From Cryptomeria japonica (taxonomy: Eukaryota; Streptophyta; Pinopsida; Cupressales; Cupressaceae): a stretch of DNA of 64,000 bases. Position 1 is the first letter of the stretch, and every line of letters begins with the position of its first letter. The notes under the pieces were generated by a model. The model was not told the origin of the DNA, ran no database searches, and worked only from the letters and a program-made list of their open reading frames with translations. The position numbers were made by a program, and so were the translations under genes. Shown here one piece after another: positions 44,500 to 56,651 of the stretch. The DNA is taken from NCBI RefSeq assembly GCF_030272615.1, contig NC_081405.1, positions 609,946,677 to 610,010,676 on the forward strand, read 5' to 3'.

Positions 44500-45800
44500 T
44501 TCAGGTCTTGCCCATTATAGGTATAGGCATAACTGTTCCATCAGGATAATTTAGTCTAAATGCATTCATTCCCACTACTTCATGGATCTTGAATAGACCT
44601 CTCCACAATGAATCAAATTTTCCATGGGCGCCCTTTGGTTCTCTTCTCTTGTCCCATAGTAGTACCTCATCCCCTTTGAAAAACCCCCTTGGTCAAGCCT
44701 TCGTATAAAATATTTTCTTCACCCTATTCTAATGTTCAATAATTGTATCCACTAACATCTCCCTTTCCTCTTCCAACTTCATCAAATACATGACTCTCTT
44801 TTCTAGAAAATTTTGGAAGGAGTCTTCAATTACAGTTTGAAGCTTCGCTCCTACCAATTCCAGAGGTAAAGAAACCTTTGCACCAATCTCGTACACCAAT
44901 TCATAAGGTGCCTTTCCAATGGCTCTTTTAGGGGTGATTATATCTGCCCATAAGGCTTCATATAACTTTTTATGCTAGTTCTGGGTATTATCATCAACTA
45001 ACTTCTTCATGATTGCTGCCAGGTTCTTGTTGCTCGATTCTTCCAACCCATTACCTTGTAGGAAGTAATCAGAGGAGTGTGAAAGTGTAATTTGATGTTC
45101 ATAACAGAACATGGTCAATTCCTCAGAAGAGAAGTATGATGCATTATCAGTGACAATCCTCTGATGAACCCCAAAATGGACTAAAATGTAATCTTTGAGA
45201 AAATTACATACTACCTCTGAGTTCACCTTCTTAGTGGGGATAGCCTCCACCCACTTAGTAAAATAATCTATTGCTATCAGAATATACATATGACCAGCAC
45301 TGGAATGAGGATTTATTGGGCCTACAAAATCAATACCCAATTGCTTGAAAGGTTCATCCACTACGATAGGTTTTAAAGGTAGAGCTGCCAACTGTGGTTT
45401 TCCAGAAAAGAATTGACATTTTTCACATCCCTTAACATAGGTATATGCATCATGGAGCAGACCAAGCCAATAAAATAAATTTCTTAAAATCTTAAAAGCA
45501 GTCACTGAGGATGAGAAATGTCCACCGCAGGCTTCGTCATGATAAACTTCTAGAAGCTTCCACTATTCTGGCTTATCTACACATCTCAAATAGGTACCAT
45601 CCAAGCCTTTTTTATACAAAACATATTTCCAGATAACATACTTGGCTACTTTTAATTTGATATTCCTTTGTTATTTAGTTGACAAATGACTTGGGCAATT
45701 ACCATAGGTCAAGTAATAAGCTACGTAAAAAAACCATGTATCTTGAAACCCAACAAATAGAGTCAATGGTAGCTCTTCATCTATTTCCAACTTATTCTCA
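44500..45800 (-). pseudogene. Tat-like integrase
   Basis: N-terminal zinc part near 45560-45420 (VYHDEACGGHF ... GCEKCQFF). Core: 'LGIDFVGPINPHSSAGHMY' (first D), 'AIDYFTKWVEAIPTKKV', 'IVTDNASYFSS' (second D) and 'NGLEESSNKNL' (E region). The stretch 45505-44975 is open for 176 codons. After one stop the C-terminus continues to about 44530 with 'GKAPYELVYEIGAKVSLPLE', 'EVLLWDKRREPKGAHGKFDS' and 'FKIHEVVGMNAFRLN'. This is the sequence style of Tat/Athila integrases. Confidence 0.9.
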
Positions 45801-46077
45801 GCTATCAATTTGCATTAACCATGTCCTTTAACCATCTTTGTAGGACAAAGATCTAGATCATATTTCTGAATTTTGGTTACCCATGTCGCTCTTTTATTGA
45901 GCCCAACTTCCTGCTGAGTCAAAATACTTTTCACTGCAGAATCTGGAACAAACACCACGGAGTGAGAATGCAGAATGTAATATCTAAATTTTTTTACAGA
46001 TTTAACCACGACAAAGGCTTTTTTTTCTGAGAGCAAATACTTAAGCTCATGTTTCTTAAGAGGGACACTCATGAATG
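45801..46077 (-). pseudogene. Tat-like RNase H, second half
   Basis: Encodes 'SVPLKKHELKYLLSEKKAFV', 'KKFRYYILHSHSVVFVPDSA' and 'ILTQQEVGLNKRATWVTKIQ'. The first half is on the other side of the small LTR element, at 48430-48291, and the two join at the GAATG repeat. Confidence 0.85.
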
Positions 46078-46458
46078 TGTTGGTGTTGAGAAAATACAAC
46101 ACCACAGGAGCCCAAATGGTCTCTGCAAGCTGAAAAACTTGTTACAAGGAGAAGCAAGGAAGCAAATCACAAAAGGAATAAAAACAAAGGAAAAACATGC
46201 TCCAAAAGATGAGAGCTCAATAATCTCCAAAAATGTATTGTAAAAAACCTTCTTCTTCATACATTGAAAAGAATGAACTCAACCTTTAATAGGTCAAGAA
46301 ACCCTAAAAGGGAAAACCTAGGTTTGCACATAATAATTAATAAAAGAATTAATTATTATGCACCTAAAGTTAGCTTAAGTGTAAAAGAGATAAAGAGAAC
46401 TTAAATAATTAAACAAATATTGTTTAATTAATCAAGTAAATACCCAAATACTCTAACA

Positions 46459-47639
46459 CCCCCCCTTAAGCTAGACTTGGGGAGAAGCTAAAACCTAGAA
46501 TAGCTACTAAAAGCAATAAAGATGGGTCCCAACAACAAGGCCTGATCAGGTACCCAAATACAATGAAATCTCTATGAACTGGAGAAATAGAGAAAACCAC
46601 ATGGGAACAAAACTCTACTCCAAAAAGAGATGGAAAAGAATACCACTGAAGCATGAAGAACCTGCAAACTATGTCGAAGAATAACTGTTGATCTGAAGAA
46701 CCTCCACTGAAATAGAACATGACCAGGTAGAGAAGATTGTAATCTGCATGAGTGCCCTCAAATGACACTACTTGAATCAGATGGAAAACAAGGCAAACAT
46801 TGAACTCAAAGATACAGATGGCATGAGAAACCAAAGCTTGAAGAGCTGATCAATCAAACCAGGGAAGCATTAGAACCAACAGGACAAACCTCCCCATAAT
46901 GCTAAAGAGGGAGAGGGACATGTACATTGAAAAGAACATCCAACAAGAACTGCATGATGAAGAACTAGGAACATCAAAGGTGCTGAGAAAAGTACATGAT
47001 GTCGTGGAAGGAACACTCACTTGATACACATCATGAGGCAAATGTCATGGAAGGAACACTCACTTGACAAAGGAATATGGAAAACAAGGCAAAAATCAAC
47101 CCCCCATGGCACTTTATAAGGTGTGCATGATCCCAAGTAAACAATGCATGATGGCACTTTATCTCAGTGTGTTTGCATAAAAGAAGCTACAGTGATAAGA
47201 AGATTGGAAATAGAAATGTGAACCAAAATAGAGACATCCTACTCAGAGAAGAGATCTCAGGACCTGAAACAACCACAATATCCACCAAAGTGCTGAAAAG
47301 AAAAAAATTGTATAAAATGTGCATGAAGTAGAATCTGAAAATAAAACTTAGATGGCTGGAAATTACACAGCACACGCTTTCCAAAAATATTAAATTTTTG
47401 AAAAACGAAGTTCGGATGCTCATTTTATGGCTCTCAGAGTGCAAACACAAGACGTCACTTTGACTAGAAAAAAAATAGTCAAACAACAAAATTGGAAAAA
47501 ATTAGCAACATGACAAGGTCCGACTCGGAACCATCTTTCCGACGCCTATTCGTTTTTGAAAAAATGACTCCATATGCCCAAGATATGGCCAAATAACCAA
47601 ACCCCCCTGAAAGAGGCAAAAAACGTAGTTTGGTCACTG
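46459..47639 (-). other. Internal region of the non-autonomous element, no recognised gene
   Basis: Frames of 63-122 codons on the minus strand (for example 46834-46466) have serine/phenylalanine-rich low-complexity composition and no domain. I take them as by-products of A/C-rich + strand text. GGAAGGAACACTCACTTGA is repeated near 47005 and 47047. Confidence 0.6.
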
Positions 47640-47940
47640 GGTGGTGCTCCGATGGCTAGTGGGTGGCTCTTTGGTGGTGGCCAGGTGGTTTTGTCATGGC
47701 AGACTGCAGTTTCTGTTGGCCGGGCGTGGAGCAGGCTGTGGCACCGGAGCTGGCCGGTGGTGCAGAGGGTGGCAAGGAGCTCCAGTAGGGAGGTCGATGC
47801 TGGTGCTGGGCTGCAAGGAGGTCGGTGGTGGTACTGGGCTGGGTGGCAGGGGCTATAGGAAGTGGGGCTACCAAGGGTAGAAGACAAGTAGCATGAGGAG
47901 CAAAGGGTGCGACGGGGAGCCACCGGGGCTGCGGCGAGGA
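47640..47940 (-). other. G/C-rich segment at the LTR junction of the non-autonomous element
   Basis: About 300 bp of clearly G/C-rich sequence in an otherwise A/T-rich window. It directly abuts the right LTR where the LTR end and primer site should be. A minus-strand frame (48091-47546) runs from the LTR through it and is proline, serine and histidine-rich. It could be a captured host fragment or an unusual leader. No domain is seen on either strand. Confidence 0.55.
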
Positions 47941-48290
47941 GCGCAAATGATCTTTGCAAGCTGAAAAACCTCTTACAAGGAGAAGAAGGGAAGAAAATCA
48001 TAGAAGGAACAAAAACATAGGAAAAATATGCTCCAAAAGATGAGAGCTCATTAATCTCCAAAAATGTATTGTAAAAAACCTTCTTCTTCATATAATGAAA
48101 AGAATGAACTCAACCTTTAATAGGTCAAGAAACCCTAAAAGGGAAAACCTAGGTTTGCACATAATAATTAATTAAAGAATTAATTATTATGCACCTAAAG
48201 TTAGCTAAAGTGTAAAAGAGATAAAGGGAACTTAAATAATTAAAAAAAATATTGTTTAATTAATCAAGTAAATACCTGAATACTCTAACA

Positions 48291-49203
48291 GAATGCTATG
48301 GGTGTTTTAGTCCCAGATTCATCTACCTGTAATAATATTCCTGACATTGTATGTTCTGAGGCATAACAGTATATGATAAAATCTTTTTTAAAATCTGGCT
48401 TCTTTATCTTCGTCGGTCCATTTAAAAGGGTGCCTCTCACTCAACTAGCCGATGATATGATTAGTAGTTTTTGCAAATTCAGGTACAAACCTTCTTAAGA
48501 AATTTACCTGACCAAAAAATGACCTTACTCTAGTCCGATTTGAAGGCAGGCTGAGGTATTGGATTGCATTGACTCTTTTAGGATCAATCATGATGCCTTC
48601 CTTTGAAACAATGTGCCCCAATAGTTTTCCTTTAGTTACATAGAACACTATTTTTTTTGGATTCAAGGAGATACCATGCTCTTGACAATGTTGTAGAACG
48701 ATCCTCAGATATTTAAGATGATTCTTCCTTTCTTTAGAGAATACAGTCAAGTCATCTAAGTAAATTATAATAATCCTGTCATGGAAATCCCTAAAAGAAT
48801 AATCCATGGCCCTTTCAAAAGTTGCTCCATCTTTAATCTAACCGAAAGGCATATGATTATATGCAAACATTCCCCAAGGGGTGATAAATGTTGTCTTATA
48901 CTGTTCATTTTCTACAACACTAATTTGATTGTAGCCTAAAAAACCATCTTAAATTGACATCATTTCTGATCTAGCTACTGTCTGCAAAATATGGTCCATA
49001 TTGGGTAAAGCATAATTATCCTTAAGACTTGCTTGGTTCAGATTGCGAAAATCCACACAAATCTGGATTTCCCCATTTTTCCTCCTTACAGGTACTATAC
49101 TGGCTAACCATGTGCAGTGATGGATTGCGTATACAATTTTGGCTTTTAGCATTTTATCTACTACCTCTTTGAAAATTTCTTCTACCATCATGGGATTGAA
49201 ATT
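48291..49203 (-). pseudogene. Tat-like reverse transcriptase and start of RNase H
   Basis: 49191-48949: 'AIHHCTWLASIVPVRRKNGE', 'ICVDFRNLNQASLKDNYALP' and 'MDHILQTVARSEMM'. One stop, then 'DGFLGYNQISV' and 'WGMFAYNHMPFG'. 48807-48445: catalytic YLDD (IIIIYLDDLTVFSKERKNHL), 'LLGHIVSKEGIMIDPKRV' and 'RSFFGQVNFLRRFVPEFA'. RNase H begins 'TMSGILLQVDESGTKTPIAF' up to the GAATG repeat. Only a few stops interrupt it. Confidence 0.92.
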
Positions 49204-49790
49204 TCAAAGTTTTTGTCTAAAAGGAGAAACACCGAGCTTCAATGGAATTTGATGTTGAAACTGACCATTCCTAAATTCCTTCAAATTGTCATAACACCAA
49301 ATGAACAAATCAATGTATTCTTTCAATAACTCAATGAGCATTCGCTTTTCCTCAAAAGAACAACATCTGTCGATTGTCAACATTCTAGGATTAGATTCAT
49401 CACCAAGATTGATCTTTTTGCAACCCAACTTACTATCATCATCAGGAATTTTCTTGCCAGTGAACACATCATTACGGGTGAAAAACCTCTCTAAAGTCAC
49501 CAAACCTTTCGGGATTTTGTTCCCCTTAAGATGAATGAAATTCTTATCAGAATCAATACCAGGATCTGGAGAAAATTCTCTACACATATCCTCAGAACCC
49601 TCAAAATATGATTGGAAAAAGGAATACGCACACTCCAAAAAATCTTTAATCTGAGCATCTGTATCAAATATTTGCCAATGATACACATTTCCAGGAACAC
49701 TAGGTCCATAAATCATTTCAATTCTATAAGAATCATTCTTAAAGTCTGGATTTGGTAACAAGAGAGAAGCTAAAACAGCCAATGAATCCG
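49204..49790 (-). pseudogene. Tat-like pol linker leading into RT
   Basis: Open for 192 codons (49782-49204). The N-terminal end overlaps the extra RNase H end (LAVLASLLL). The middle has no known domain. The end is the RT lead: 'LLKEYIDLFIWCYDNLKEF' and 'HQIPLKLGVSPFRQKL', the segment that precedes RT in Tat/Athila pol. This ties the extra RNase H, linker and RT into one polyprotein. Confidence 0.85.
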
Positions 49791-50145
49791 CCCTAGTGTT
49801 TTTCTCTCTTGGTATAGCTTCAATTGAGAAAGCATAAAAAAGCTCTATCTCATCCCGAACTCTATTTCTATAATGTTTCAGTCTATCATTTTTAATAGAA
49901 TAAACATTTCTTACCTATTTAACAATCAGCTCACCATCACCTTTCACCTTGAGAAATTTTATGCCCTTACATTTGGCCTCATTCAACCCTAAAAGTAATG
50001 CCTCATATTCCGTAGTGTTATTTATGTTCTTGAAATCTAATTTGAAAGAAAAAGGGAAAACATTACCGTTAGGCAAAAGAAGAACTACCCCTGCTCCTGA
50101 ATCAGAGTTGGCACAACTTCCATCGAATTCCATTTGCCATAGTTT
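49780..50145 (-). pseudogene. Extra (archaeal-type) RNase H of the Tat-like element
   Basis: Catalytic positions of a second RNase H are all visible: D in 'MEFDGSCANSDSGAG', E in 'NNTTEYEALLLGL', D in 'VKGDGELIVK' and D in 'NTRADSLAVLAS'. One stop falls after LIVK. Tat elements are known to carry an archaeal-type RNase H besides the usual one. Here it lies between protease and RT, before the pol linker. Confidence 0.88.
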
Positions 50146-50289
50146 GTCTTGTTCATCAACTGCTTCTTCTAACTCTTTTTTATTAGGTGCAAGGATGAGA
50201 TAATTTCCAAATTCACATTCTTAGAACAAAATCTAGCCTTTGCGATTATCAGAAGGAAAAGCCATATATTTATTTTTCAGTTCAGGTTA

Positions 50290-50660
50290 AAGTTTGATCT
50301 TTTGTTTTCCTAGTGGAATGATAGCCTCTAACCAGTCCATCTTGATCTCACCCCCCAAATCTCTACAAAAAGTCCTACTTAAAAGCATCCCATAACTTGC
50401 AGGAATGTCAACAACCAAAATGGTCAGCTTTACCCTTTTATCAGGACATGCTGCAAGTATTGTTTGAGCATCCTTTACTTGCCCAATGAGAGGGACCTAC
50501 TTCCAATCCATTGAGTAACATCTCCCAAATGTCTTAGTAAGTGTTAGACCCAAAGCTCTGGCAACAAATGATGGCATTATGTTATCTGACACCCCTGAAT
50601 CTATAATACAATTACTAAGCTTCTAACCATTCAAGAGGAGAGAGATATAAAAAGGTTCCG
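50290..50660 (-). pseudogene. Tat-like protease
   Basis: The catalytic motif 'CIIDSGVSDNIMP' (about 50610-50570) and the flap and C-terminal 'ILVVDIPASYGMLLSRTF' (about 50425-50370) match plant gypsy aspartic proteases. The two parts share a frame with one or two stops. It lies directly between gag and the extra RNase H. Confidence 0.82.
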
Positions 50661-52146
50661 GTTTCAAGAATTCAGTGTCAAGCTTATCTTTAGCACTATG
50701 AGGGGCATAGGGATTAATCAAAGAAGTGGGAGGGCAAGAAGCAGATGTAGGTTTTTGAGAAACAAACAAATCATTATCAACCACACACTTATGCACTGAG
50801 GACTCTGAGGTAGGATCTCCTTTTACATATTTGACCAACTTGTCTAATTCCCTCAGGTTTAGTTTCAAATATTCAGTAGTGAAAATTTGAACAATTGAAG
50901 CTTTGCAAAATTCAATTGTCAAAAGAGGGAGAAGGAGAAGAATTGTTTTTACTTTTAGTATTTCTTTGCAAAATCTTAACTTCAAGAGTTTTTGCATGAA
51001 AGGGAGAATCATTACTTGCAGGACCCTTACCCTTGAAATTAGTTCTGGGAGAGTTTGCAATAGGAGCAGGCTGGGGGGTTTATTGATTCCTTGTAAGGAT
51101 TGCGCCTGCAGGGTCTTCAAGAGTTACCAAAATATTACCACCTCTTTCTAAATCTGATTCATATTCAAGATAAAATAATCCAGAGTCGCCAGGTACTTCT
51201 TGAATCTTCTCCAATTCAGTGAACTCCCCGAGTTCATCCTTTGTGCTTCTCATTTGGACATGCCTTATCATGTCAGGATAAGAATTCCCATCAGGATCTG
51301 AAGTAAGGTGAAAAGAGCACATAGGACCTTTATCAGGAGGACCTTCTATTTGATATCTTTGTGGGGCAGCAGGGAGTTGAAAAGTTCACCCAGAATTGTG
51401 CTAGTTTGGTTGTTTCCTACTTATATCTTGATAGGGATGTGAGTAAGAACCTCCAATTTTCGGAATCTACCTCTTCAAGGAAATCATATCATTGACTAAT
51501 GTTTGGACAACTAGATCAGTCGAAGAAGTGGAAGCTTGAGATTGACCTTGAGGGATTTGTACATCTTTTATCCACTCTGCTACTATTATTAAGTCATCTT
51601 CAATCTTTATAGCTTGGTTCTGTGCAGTATCAATATCAACTAGCCTATTTCTTCTGAGATGAAAACCAACATCAGGAGGCATAGAACTGATAAAGAAACA
51701 TTGTTGGCTATCGGCAGTTGATCTTTTAGCAAGGGGAATTTTATGAATAATTTAATTATACCTAGCCACATAATCTCTCATTGGTTCATGAATCTCTTTC
51801 TTCATTTGTGTGAACTGAGCCAAAAGTGAATGCTCATCATTAGTGCTCTTGAACTATTTCTCAAAATAAGTTTTCATTGTTTGCCAATCAGTTATAGATC
51901 CTGCCTGCAGATGACTAAACCAATATGTTGCTCCCTCAATAAGGGTTTGAGCGAAAAGCCTAATAGCCACATCTTCGTGTTGCACTACCAGTATCCCAGT
52001 CGCTACATTAAAGGAGTTCAAATTTTCTTAACCTGAGATTTTTCGTCTCCATTGAACTTAGGTAAAACATCCCTAGCCCCTTTTGGGAGAGGCTTATGAG
52101 CACCGAGAGAAAGATGCCCGACTGTAGTGCCCCATGGTTGAGCCAT
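50661..52146 (-). pseudogene. Tat-like gag
   Basis: Start chosen at MAQPWGTTVGHLSLGAHKPL (52146), followed by 'DVLPKFNGDE', the usual Tat gag opening. After a frameshift: 'HEDVAIRLFAQTLIEGATYW', 'HLQAGSITDWQTMKTYF' and 'MRDYVARYN', the typical capsid core. 51682-51467 and 51322-51080 are open C-terminal parts. I see no clear CCHC knuckle. The product would be the particle protein, but stops and shifts close it. Confidence 0.85.
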
Positions 52147-53817
52147 GATGAAAACAAGAAAAATAGTTACAAGAGGAGGAGCTTGAATTCCAGAAAGTGT
52201 TAATGCTTTCCAATTGCTAGAAGAGAGAGGTATTTTGGGAGTAGTTTTAGTAGGGGAAGAAGGTCTACTTTTAGCCTTCCTCTCGGGAGTGAAATTTGTA
52301 GAGAGTGAGAGCCCTTGCAGTTCTTTGAAAAAGTTATCAACAACTCCCTCTCTCCTTTGTGATCTGGTATAAGGATGAGAATCCAGTGCTATTTCTTCTA
52401 GGGTCTCTGAACAACTCTATCAACCACAACAACTTCTTAGGCTATGGGAACCATTTTCAACTGTTTACCTATTTCTTCTTCTCTTTCCAACACTAGGCAA
52501 TCTTGTTGATACTATTGGTTATGAGTTGTAACTTTCCAAGCAATAATGTTAAGGTCAGCAATAATATCTTCTTAGGTGTCTTCAAAATGTATGCTAGGTT
52601 GAAGCATGTATTTTCCAGGAATTCTATCATAAGGTAAAACCATGACTTACTCAGTTTTAACAAATATATAACATACAGAGTCTCCAAAAATCTATTAGTG
52701 AACAAATCTTGTCTTTCTTTTAATTGAATTAATTCAAAAGCTCTATTACCCTCTTTAAAAAACAAAAGTTCAACTAAACAGTTGGGTAAGTGTGACATAC
52801 AACACTTCCGTCTGAATTTTTAGATAGGTACAACTCCCTCCATTAGTTATTAATGGAATAATCTAACTAAATGAAACTGATATGCTTTTAACCTGAAAGC
52901 ACGTAAGGTTGCCTACTTCATTCTTAGATGAGGGGCCGGTAATATACGAATATTTCAGAAAAACCTTATTTCAAAGACCTTCACCATGAAAATTAGAAGT
53001 AATCAAAGAAAAGTTCAATAACACTGATTTCAATACTTAATAAAAATAAACAAGAGAAAAAAAAGTCTTTTTCAACCAAATATCTTTCTAAGTAACACAG
53101 AAAGAAGCTCTAGATTACTAATAGCATTCACCATCAGAAAGATAATCACAGACAATTTAACTAGATTAATATTCGCAAAGAAACATTACTCCATGGATTC
53201 AAACTCAAAGATTTAAAAACCTCAAAATGCATATGATCTTTATATGTATATTCCACGCAACAAAGGCATAAAGATACACACATAAGTTCCTTCCAATTTT
53301 AGATTCTGGAAAAACTGATCACTTCCTTTAGACAAAAAAACTTTTCTCATTTCTAAGTCTACTATTCTAACCCCTTCTAAATCTTTCTTATCTAACTTAT
53401 AGTAGTCTTTCAAAGAACAGAGGACGTCTCCCTGAAAACCCAACCTCCTCTGAAACAATTATAAAACTACTAGAGTATTTAGGGGACAGATGTCTCGAAG
53501 TATTTGCAAGGTTTTTTGAAAAGCATTTAAAAATAAAAACAAAGCATAAGCATCAAATTATGCTTCATCTCCAAAGTCATCTCCTCTTCCACTTTTCTAG
53601 GCATGATGGGTGGTTGTAAGCTCTTGAATCATAGCCTGACTTGGATTCATCATGGCATTAATTTTTGCCTTTGCACCTTCCTTTTCCCACCCGTGTTTTA
53701 CCATTTTCTCGGCATGTTCAGGTAAATGATCATTGCCAATGAATGTCATGGATTCAATTCGGGAAATCTATGTTATATCTTCAAAAGTAAAGTTTCCTTT
53801 GGCCCTAACTTTCTCCA
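52147..53817 (-). other. Tat-like leader between 5' LTR and gag
   Basis: At its right end the LTR frame reads on past the LTR border into the leader (53810-53580), with one stop but coding-like residues ('MTFIGNDHLPEHAEKMVKHG'). The rest holds short minus-strand frames (53458-53240, 52798-52493) with no recognised domain. Ogre-type Tat elements are known to carry an extra frame in this place, but I cannot show homology. Confidence 0.5.
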
Positions 53818-56651
53818 TGTACAATTTAAATGCCTTTATAGCATCCTGTGTATTCAACCCATAAAGTCCTAGTTGCCAATCATGATCTGGGTTAACCAAT
53901 TTGTTATCATTGACCAAGCTATATTTAAGTTCTTGGAGCTCATCAACGGAGGCTTTGGTATCAAAGATTACAACAACTACCTGCCATGCTATGATTTTCT
54001 TCAACACAAAGAGCTGGCACTCATCAGCTACCAATTTTATTAAGTTTTCTATTAAAATCTCAGTGGCTCCATATTTGTCTATCTTGGCAAACATGAGTAA
54101 TACATTTTCCCACTTATTCTTCTCCTTTTCCCATTGCATAACCTGATTTTGGATCTCTGCAAAGAGGTTTTGAATTTCATCGCATAGCTTCCTGGAATCT
54201 GTAATATAATTATCGCCATCCTTGATCACCCCTTCAATCCATTTTTCTATGGCCTCTGCGATACTCTTGGCTTGCTAAACTTGATTCATCAGTTTCTTGT
54301 TCTCCGGTGAAGTGGGATCAAAGTTTTATGAAGCTTGCGATATAGGAAGTGCTCCAAAGTAGCCTAGACTATCAATGAATTGGGCTAACACCCTAATGTG
54401 CCATTTTAGTTCCTTTTTCTCTTGTCCATCTTTCTCTGACCTAGTGAGAATCTTCTTAGCCATCACATTGAAAAGGTGGTTATCAGAGTCTCTTCTCATG
54501 TTTCTGAGATCTACTTTGGTGACTTCAAAATATTCTGCATTTATTTCTTTATTTTCATCCTTGGGTTTATAGGAAGCAACTTCAGTTACCCATCTCCCGG
54601 TCCTTTCATCAATGTCCAACCTAGTGGTTGTTTTGAACTTCTTCTATTTAGGACCTTTTTCCATGTATTTGACCACTATGTCTTGAATTGGGATGGAGAC
54701 TGGGATCCAACTCTATTTCTTATTTACTGAAGTAGTTAACCATTTGGGAGTTGTGCTTGAACTAGTTGTTCTTCCAGTTACTCTAGGTGGCGGTGTCATG
54801 GCTACAGTGATTGCATGGGAATCCATGGTGTTGAGAATGTCACTATCAAGGTTCTCGACCTAAAAAATCTGAGGATCGAGGGTCTTGTCTTTCACCTTCG
54901 TATCTCTGACCTCGTCCATTTTCTTCTATGCAAAACTCCATGACCTTGTATATCAAGGAGCAGGAAAGTTCAAACCAGGATTAGGCTCATGCTTGGTGTG
55001 AGATGACTTTTTTTTTTTACCTGCATGAACAGGCATAGAAGTGGGATTAGAAAAGCTTTTTCAAGAACGTAGACAAACCACATTATCTCTTGCAGGACCA
55101 ATCTTGATGCCTCATTTCATTGCTCTTTTCTTATTAACCCAATCTATAGTTCTTTCCAAGACCCGTTTCGTTATGAGTTGTATATCATCTTCTTCTTCCA
55201 CATCCCAACTAATACAGGATGTTTCAAGTTCAGTTTGATCTAGATACCTAGGTTCAAATAGCTCTAGATTTTCTTTGATCCCACTTATATCAAGTTTCAC
55301 CTATAGTGAAACTACCTGTTCCAGAACCATTCTCATATTTTCTCTCCTCGACACTTCAAGTTCATTACAACAATCTTCTCAAAAGTCTTCCAAGTGTGGG
55401 ATAGGAAGGTGCGGCATCAAACCAAGGCTCCATGAGAAACCTTTATTATCAAAGCCATTCATTTCTTGATATAGTTTAAAATTAAAATTCTTCAAGTCAG
55501 CTCCTATGCTCAACGCATCTAACATTGAACTACAAGATAAAGTGCCCAATTGAATAGGGAAATAATCTTCCCATTTATCTTTGGGTTGAGCTTTCTTAAT
55601 TACAACAGACAACTGTCTACAAATCTCAGCAAGGACAAAGAAATTTGAACAAAAATGAGGAAGTCTGAAAGGTTCCTCTTCCAAACCACCTACCCTTATA
55701 TAACAAAAATGAGGAAATTGGACAAAGAAACTACCATATCTTTTCACCAAGGCATGGGCATCTTCAGACATTCTTTTTGATTTCATGTTCTTCAATTCAT
55801 AGCATAGGTCCCCCAAGAAAGCATTCTGTACTCTCCTGAAATCTTGTAATGCATTATCTCTTTGCAGCATGGGGTAAAAGTCATATAAAAAAATATCCCC
55901 TTCAGTAGGTTGCCTAGGAATTCCCATTATCTCTTTGGTACATGCCAAACAATATATCAAATAAGAAGACATGAAGAAATTTTATTTAAACTTCTTTGCC
56001 ATACTTAGTTGTTCTCTCTCTCATAGAGTCAGCAATAAGATCTGCCCAATCAAGGAACTCCTTTCCCTCCAACAACAGTTACACATAACAGTAAATCCAA
56101 TCATTAAGGCTGTAGGATTTAGCTGAACCTCTAAGTTGGTGTAACAACAACATAACATTATGAATATGGTGAACCATGTGATTTTTGTTGGGGTATTTAG
56201 GTATCCTAGAGCCACCTCTCAGAGGAACTATCAACCCATGCTTCACTATATTGTTCTGGTGTCCACTCTTGTCTGCGTTGAACTTGGTGATTGATTGGGC
56301 AGGGGAAAAATTTGAGAACTTGTGATCTGGCAGCTTGAAAACAAAAGAAATGGCTTCCCTATTAATCGCGAGGAGGGTTTAACCAGTGTCCCTCTTAATA
56401 GTTTCAAAAATAGGGTCATATCACTCAATGCACTCCCTAACTAATTCTAGGAAAGGAATAGGAGGTGGGAAAGCTGCTGCCTCTATCAGGCCACTACTTA
56501 AACTTTCTAGATCAAAAGAACCATCAATACCTTTAAACATCCTTTCCTTCAAGGCTTCCAAATTATCCCCTTTCACGTCTGTGTCACTGACAATGGGTTC
56601 TATGCAAGCAAGACTGAAAATATTTCTGAAAAGATGCAGAGTGGACTTCAT
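53768..56651 (-). pseudogene. LTR-borne long ORF, 5' LTR copy (about 960 codons)
   Basis: From ATG at 56651 (MKSTLHLFRNIFSLACIEPI) to the LTR end and just beyond. Main open parts are 56651-56421, 55972-55379 (197 codons; 'YCLACTKEIMGIPRQPTEGD', 'YPMLQRDNALQDFRRVQNAF', 'RYGSFFVQFPHFCYIRVGGL', 'KWEDYFPIQLGTLSCSSML'), 55300-55112, 54619-54326 ('MDIDERTGRWVTEVASYKPK', 'LRNMRRDSDNHLFNVMAKKI') and 54229-53768 (153 codons). The C-terminal third looks helical and highly charged. About ten stops or shifts. I recognise no domain and no viral envelope or gag feature. Confidence 0.75.
53805..53817 (-). promoter_or_regulatory. Proposed primer-binding site of the Tat-like element
   Basis: Minus strand TGGAGAAAGTTAG directly follows the ...TGTACA end of the 5' LTR. 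The TGG start is right for a tRNA 3' CCA. The tRNA is not identified. Its first eight bases also follow the outer end of the 3' LTR (33834-33841). Confidence 0.45.

Larger units (their letters stand above)
46078..48290 (-). mobile_element. Small non-autonomous LTR element in the Tat-like RNase H
   Basis: 2213 bp, flanked by GAATG (46073-46077 and 48291-48295). The ends are TGTTGG...CTAACA, with LTRs at 46078-46458 (381 bp) and about 47930-48290. A C-run directly after the left LTR reads on the minus strand as the polypurine tract AAGGGGGGG. No gag or pol is recognised, so it is a non-autonomous (LARD/TRIM-like) element. The right LTR lacks its last 28 or so bases next to the internal region, and the primer site is not found. 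Confidence 0.88.

Noticed and set aside
47574-47880. + strand Gly/Trp-rich frames in the G/C-rich island
   Set aside because: High G/C content opens frames on both strands. No domain, and they cross an element border.
53240-53458. 72-codon minus-strand frame in the Tat-like leader as an independent gene
   Set aside because: No domain and no copy elsewhere in the window. Could be a leader frame but cannot be supported.
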